A DNA stretch of 64,000 nucleotides from an uncultured Microbacteriaceae bacterium (GTDB lineage Bacteria; Actinomycetota; Actinomycetes; Actinomycetales; Microbacteriaceae): positions 248,001-312,000 of the forward strand of contig CANKXX010000001.1 in the NCBI GenBank assembly GCA_947487835.1. The letters are read 5' to 3'. The notes beneath the pieces are model-generated. The model was given only the letters and a program-made list of their open reading frames with translations. It searched no databases and was not told where the DNA came from. Of this stretch, positions 60,362-64,000 are shown piece by piece. The translations under genes and the position numbers were made by a program. Each line of letters starts with the position of its first letter. Position 1 is the first letter of the stretch.

Positions 60362-61456
60362 TCAGCCGCGACGGGCCGGGGCCGCGCTCTTGCGGGTCAC
60401 CAGCGTGGGCTCGCTCGGGGCGCGGTCGACCTCGTGGCCCTCGATCGCGCCGAGGAGGACCTCGATGCTCGCGTTGGCCAAGGCCGAGAAATCCTGCCGC
60501 ACCGTGGTCAGCGGGGGGAGGAAGAACTCCGAACCCTCGACGTCGTCGAATCCGACGACGGAGACGTCCTCGGGCACCCGGATGCCGGACTCGGACAGGG
60601 CCCGGATCAGGCCGAGCGCGGTGTGGTCGCTGGCGGCGAAGATCGCCTGCGGAACCTGCCCCTCCTCGACCAGTCGGAGGCCCGTCTCGTACGCCCACGC
60701 CGGGCTCCAGTCCCCCTCGAGGCAGAGTCCCGGCGAGAGTCCGGCGTCGCGAAGCGCGGCCTCCCAGCCGGCCTTCCGTACCCGCCCGTCGAACCAGTCC
60801 ATGGAGCCGGCGAGGTGGGCGATGTCGGTGTGGCCCAGATCGATCAGGTGCTGAGTGGCCATCCGTGCACCCAATTCCTGATTCTCCGAGTAGGTGAACA
60901 GGTTCGGGGTCGATGAAGCACCGGCGGCGATCATCTCGACGGGAACCTGAATCGAGGCACTCCTGACCGCCGCTGCCATGGAGAGGAGCGGTGCGATGAC
61001 GATGATGCCGTCGACCTCGATCTCATCCAGGCTGTCCAGCGCTTGCGGTATGGAGTCCGCATACGGTTCCTCGACGGTGATGACCGTGGTGAAGTAGCCC
61101 TTCTGCCGGGCGAGTTTCTCGAGGGCCATGAGTGTCCCGACCGGTCCGAAACGCGGCGATCCGTCGGTCAGGATGCCGATGGCGGTCGAGCGGCTCGTGG
61201 ACAGGGCCGTGGCTGTCCGGCTGCGGCGGTACCCCATGTCCTTGATGATCTGTTGGATGCGCTCGCGCGTTGCGGCGCTCACGTCGGGGGCGTTGTTCAG
61301 AACCCGGGAGACGGTCTGGTAGGACACCCCTGCCGTCTGCGCGACATCGCTGATGTTGGGCTTGCGTGGCCGGGACGGGTGGGTGGGCGCCGCCTTCGCG
61401 TCAGTGCCTCTCGCTGATCCCGCCACCGGCTCCCCTGCCTCGTCACCACCGGCCAC
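60362..61456 (-). CDS. LacI-family transcriptional repressor
   Basis: 364-residue repressor. A flexible N-terminal extension of about 33 residues (Gly/Ala/Pro/Lys-rich) precedes the LacI helix-turn-helix ISDVAQTAGVSYQTVSRVLNN; the periplasmic-binding-protein-like ligand domain follows (AIGILTDGSPRFGPVGTLM, FAASDHTALGLIRALSE, VSVVGFDDVEGSEFF). GTG 61456. It lies directly upstream of the RbsBAC-lgd operon, whose promoter has two CCGTGACCGGTCACGG-type palindromes, the expected shape for a LacI dimer. The inducer is likely the imported sugar or a 3-keto derivative. Confidence 0.9.
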   Translation of the reverse strand: MAGGDEAGEPVAGSARGTDAKAAPTHPSRPRKPNISDVAQTAGVSYQTVSRVLNNAPDVSAATRERIQQIIKDMGYRRSRTATALSTSRSTAIGILTDGSPRFGPVGTLMALEKLARQKGYFTTVITVEEPYADSIPQALDSLDEIEVDGIIVIAPLLSMAAAVRSASIQVPVEMIAAGASSTPNLFTYSENQELGARMATQHLIDLGHTDIAHLAGSMDWFDGRVRKAGWEAALRDAGLSPGLCLEGDWSPAWAYETGLRLVEEGQVPQAIFAASDHTALGLIRALSESGIRVPEDVSVVGFDDVEGSEFFLPPLTTVRQDFSALANASIEVLLGAIEGHEVDRAPSEPTLVTRKSAAPARRG

Positions 61457-61530
61457 TCCGGGGACTCTTCCGTCCGATCAACCTTACGCGGCGGCACCGG
61501 GTGGCTTTCGAACTTCGGGGGGTGCGGCGG

Positions 61531-62700
61531 TCAGGGGCGGAAGACGGCCCGCACGCATCCGTCGGTCTTCTCCTTGAACATCGCGTAGCCGTCGGGACCC
61601 TTCTCCAGCGGCAGGATGTGCGTGGCGAGGTGCTCGGTCCTGAGCTCGTCGCGCGCCATCCGCTCCAGCAGCATCGGGATGTAGCGGTGCCCGTGCTGCT
61701 GCGCGGAGCGGAGGGTGAGCCCCTTGTTCATAACCGCGCCGAGCGGGAACTTGTCGACGAACCCGCCGAACACGCCGAGGACGAAGATGCTCCCGCCCTT
61801 GCGCGCGGCGAAGACGGCCTCGCGCACCGCGGTGGGGCGGTCTGTCTGCAGTCGCAGCTGCTGCTTGACCTGGTCGTACAGGAAATCGGGACCGTCGTGA
61901 TGCGCCTCCATGCCCACCGCCTCGATGCACACGTCGGGCCCACGGCCGCCGGTGAGCTCGCGCAGCTCGGGGAGCACCTCGCTCGTCTCGTAGTTCATGG
62001 TCTCCGCGCCGATCACCTGCTCAACCTGGGTGAGGCGCTCCTGGAACCGGTCGATGACGATGACCCGCTCGGCGCCGAGCAGGATGGAGGCCCGCGCCGC
62101 CATCTGCCCCACTCCCCCGGCGCCCCAGACGGCGACCGTGTCCCCGGGCTGCACCCCGCCCAGGTCCGCGCCCATCCAGCCCGTCGGCGCGGCGTCGGAT
62201 GCGAAGAGCGCCCGTTCGTTGCTGACGCCCTCGGGGACGGGGAACGCGCCCTGGTCGGCGTACGGCACCCTGATGTACTCGGCATGGCTGCCCGCCCAGC
62301 CGCCGAGGGCGTGGGAGTAGCCGTAGCATCCGCCGGGCGCCTGACCCCAGAGCATCTCGGGGATGCCGGCGTTGGGATTGCCGTTGTCGCAGAGCGAGTA
62401 CAGCTCGTTCTTGCAGTACCAGCACTTGCCGCAGCTGATGAACGAGCAGACGACCACCCGGTCGCCGACCTTGTGCTTCGTCACGGCGGACCCGACCTCG
62501 ACGATCTCGCCGAGAAACTCGTGTCCGAGCACGTCGCCGGCGCGCATCGTCGGGACGTAGCCGCCGAGCAGGTGGAGGTCCGACCCGCACGTGGTGCTCA
62601 GCGTCACGCGGACGATCGCGTCCTGAGCGTTGACGATGACCGGGTCATCGACGTTCTCGACCTCGAGTTCGTTGACCCCGGTCCAACACAGCGCCTTCAC
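61531..62700 (-). CDS. Zinc-dependent alcohol dehydrogenase, formaldehyde dehydrogenase-like
   Basis: 389-residue medium-chain dehydrogenase. The catalytic zinc ligands are in TTCGSDLHLL and LGHEFLGEIV, the four structural-zinc cysteines are in CGKCWYCKNELYSLC, and the NAD site is WGAGGVGQMAARA. The long insert and GCYGYSHALGGWAGSHAEYIRV block are typical of the glutathione-independent formaldehyde dehydrogenase / alcohol dehydrogenase group often seen in stress operons. It overlaps the upstream gene by 4 nt and is last in the unit. Confidence 0.85.
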   Translation of the reverse strand: MKALCWTGVNELEVENVDDPVIVNAQDAIVRVTLSTTCGSDLHLLGGYVPTMRAGDVLGHEFLGEIVEVGSAVTKHKVGDRVVVCSFISCGKCWYCKNELYSLCDNGNPNAGIPEMLWGQAPGGCYGYSHALGGWAGSHAEYIRVPYADQGAFPVPEGVSNERALFASDAAPTGWMGADLGGVQPGDTVAVWGAGGVGQMAARASILLGAERVIVIDRFQERLTQVEQVIGAETMNYETSEVLPELRELTGGRGPDVCIEAVGMEAHHDGPDFLYDQVKQQLRLQTDRPTAVREAVFAARKGGSIFVLGVFGGFVDKFPLGAVMNKGLTLRSAQQHGHRYIPMLLERMARDELRTEHLATHILPLEKGPDGYAMFKEKTDGCVRAVFRP

Positions 62701-63176
62701 AGCACACCCTCGCCCTTCGCCTTGTCCTCGGCCTTGTCGACCACTGTGCCGAGCGGGGTGCTCGGCCGGTGACCGTGCGGTCTGGGAGTGGCACTCAGCA
62801 CCTCTCCCGTCTCGAACAGCTCCTTCGCGTCGCGCAGCGCCTCCCGCAGCGCCTGCTCGGGGTCGTCCTTCCCCACCGCGGCCTTCACGTCCGCACCGTC
62901 GCGCAGGCGGGCATGCACCTCGAACCCCTTGTTGCCCGGGGCCGGGTCGACGCGGAGCTCCAGCACCGACTCGAGCCGCCTGAGCGGCTCGGGGTATCCG
63001 TTCGCCGCGAACGCCGCGGGATCACCGAGCACCGTGACCGCCTTCCAGCCCTGGGGATGCCTCCCGTCACCATCCGCTTCTTCACGCTTCTCCCGGACCA
63101 GCGACCTCGCCACCAGCCCTACCGCGCCTACCGCGACCCCGGCCGCACCCACGGCGACCGCTGCCTTCGCATCCAT
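62697..63176 (-). CDS. Protein of unknown function with N-terminal membrane segment
   Basis: 159-residue protein with one N-terminal hydrophobic helix (KAAVAVGAAGVAVGAVGLVA) and a soluble domain reading WKAVTVLGDPAAFAANGYPEPLRRLE, LELRVDPAPGNKGFEVHARLRDG and REALRDAKELFETGEVL. Similar proteins are found in Microbacteriaceae next to alcohol dehydrogenase/SRPBCC genes, from memory; no function is known. ATG 63176 was preferred to a longer start at 63281. The end overlaps the dehydrogenase gene by 4 nt. Confidence 0.7.
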   Translation of the reverse strand: MDAKAAVAVGAAGVAVGAVGLVARSLVREKREEADGDGRHPQGWKAVTVLGDPAAFAANGYPEPLRRLESVLELRVDPAPGNKGFEVHARLRDGADVKAAVGKDDPEQALREALRDAKELFETGEVLSATPRPHGHRPSTPLGTVVDKAEDKAKGEGVL

Positions 63177-63303
63177 CTGTTTCTCCTCTGCTTCGAGCCC
63201 CCGACCATCGACGGGCACCCTCTCGGATCCGTTCGCAGGAGTCCCGGTCCTGCGCCGTTCGTTCGAAGACCGATTCCCCACGGCACTCGGGGGGATCCGG
63301 CAG

Positions 63304-63879
63304 CTATCTCCCGCTTCCCGCGTCAGTGGTCAGCGGCGCGCGGGAGAACTCCTGCACGATGCGCTCACAGAACGCCGGCAGGTCGTCCGGCGACCGACTG
63401 GTGGTGATGTTGCCGTCGGTGACCACCTGTTCGTCGACGACCTCCGCCCCCGCGTTGCGCAGGTCGGTGCGCAGGCTCGGGTACGACGTCAGCCGCCGCC
63501 CCTCCACCACGCCGGCCTCGACCAGCGACCACGGGCCATGGCAGATCGCGGCGACCGGTCTGCCGGACTGGACGAAGTTCCGCACGAACTCGACCGCGGC
63601 CGGCTGCATGCGCAACTGGTCGGGGTTGACCGTGCCGCCGGGCAGGAGCAGCGCGTCGTACTCGTCCACCGAGGCCCCGTCGACCAGCCGGTCGACGGGG
63701 AACGTACCCGCGTCCTCCAGATCGTTCTTCCGCGCCGCGATCTCCCCCTCGTGGATCGACAGCAGCTCGGTCCGCGCCCCGGCGTCGTCGAGGGCCCGGC
63801 GGGGCTGCTCGAGCTCGACGCGCTCGACGCCGTCGGCCGCGAGGATGGCGACCCGCCGTCCGTCCAGTGAACCGGCCAT
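63304..63879 (-). CDS. DJ-1/PfpI-family protein
   Basis: 191-residue class I glutamine-amidotransferase-fold protein. The nucleophile cysteine is in VAAICHGPW, with GGTVNPDQLRM and LLPGG around it. PfpI/DJ-1 proteins include proteases, glyoxalase III and deglycases; the neighbouring aldehyde/alcohol dehydrogenases support an aldehyde-stress role. It begins one nucleotide after the stop of the partial dehydrogenase gene. Confidence 0.88.
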   Translation of the reverse strand: MAGSLDGRRVAILAADGVERVELEQPRRALDDAGARTELLSIHEGEIAARKNDLEDAGTFPVDRLVDGASVDEYDALLLPGGTVNPDQLRMQPAAVEFVRNFVQSGRPVAAICHGPWSLVEAGVVEGRRLTSYPSLRTDLRNAGAEVVDEQVVTDGNITTSRSPDDLPAFCERIVQEFSRAPLTTDAGSGR

Positions 63880-63880
63880 G

Positions 63881-64000
63881 TCAGGCCGCCTTGCCCGGGC
63901 GGAGGACGACCTTGGTCCAGCCGTCGTCGCGGTTGTCGAAGTGCTCGTAGGCCTCAGGTGCCTGGTCGAGCGGCAGCTCGTGGCTGACGATGAACGACGG
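63881..64000 (-). CDS. Zinc alcohol dehydrogenase, C-terminal end (5' part outside window)
   Basis: Thirty-nine residues are visible (FIVSHELPLDQAPEAYEHFD, DDGWTKVVLRPGKAA then TGA). The YEHFD-x5-GWTKVVL(R/K)P ending is typical of zinc-dependent formaldehyde/alcohol dehydrogenases. The rest of the gene lies beyond the right edge. It is the upstream member of the PfpI operon. Confidence 0.75.
   Translation of the reverse strand, partial: PSFIVSHELPLDQAPEAYEHFDNRDDGWTKVVLRPGKAA

Overview
The window is high-GC DNA with densely packed operons, ATGA/GTGA stop-start overlaps, many GTG/TTG starts and several genes that look leaderless. Gene content (small Microbacteriaceae-type paired proteins, a CmtR-type metal sensor, many carbohydrate ABC and MFS systems) points to an actinobacterium, most likely Microbacteriaceae such as Microbacterium. 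It looks chromosomal: no plasmid, phage, insertion sequence, CRISPR, rRNA or tRNA gene was seen.

Layout. 1-6.9 kb: hexuronate/aldonate operon (fructuronate reductase, idonate-type dehydrogenase, MFS permease, enolase-type mannonate dehydratase, KDPG aldolase, KDG kinase) that turns fructuronate/mannonate into pyruvate and glyceraldehyde 3-phosphate. 7-8.6 kb: VOC protein with an HxlR regulator, then a secreted CHRD-like protein. 8.8-10.9 kb: a tandem array of two small paired gene families (A-B-A-B-A'), the last copy degraded. 11-16 kb: DHA2 efflux pump with divergent TetR, a second TetR with aldo/keto reductase, a BadF/NagK-type kinase. 16.3-20.3 kb: lipoprotein, an unrecognised protein, a uronate dehydrogenase-like gene and a 5'-truncated TetR. 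20.3-24 kb: AKR-XRE-AKR operon and an NmrA-like protein. 24-27.5 kb: amidohydrolase plus MFS operon with divergent TetR. 27.6-34.5 kb: PPK2, DUF1349 and many small lipoproteins, membrane proteins and broken genes. 34.4-37.6 kb: metal island (cmtR, CDF exporter, UPF0718-type permease, TIGR03943 partner). 38.3-47.5 kb: GntR-controlled sugar/sugar-acid cluster (ABC importer without ATPase, TtuC-like dehydrogenase, IlvD/Edd dehydratase, GH127-type glycosidase). 47.7-52.6 kb: LD-carboxypeptidase with a dead prolyl aminopeptidase, flavin monooxygenase, MerR, F420-type NAD(P)-binding protein and an SGNH-like protein lacking its catalytic residues. 52.5-61.5 kb: LacI-controlled operon (RbsBAC-type importer, two Gfo/Idh/MocA dehydrogenases, a TIM-barrel isomerase) that best fits levoglucosan or another 3-keto-sugar pathway. 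61.5-64 kb: aldehyde-detoxification genes (two Zn-alcohol dehydrogenases, PfpI/DJ-1 protein).

The window is largely a catabolic region: three separate sugar or sugar-acid modules each carry their own importer, and two of these carry their own regulator with readable operators. The most unusual items are the tandem A-B small-protein array, a 13-bp hairpin built into the first codons of a permease gene, paired operators for several local regulators (LacI, TetR, MerR, GntR, a winged-helix protein), and a set of recently decayed genes at 19.6-20.3, 30.6-31.9 and 47.7-48.0 kb. All function calls come from reading the sequence and from memory of families; no database search was run.
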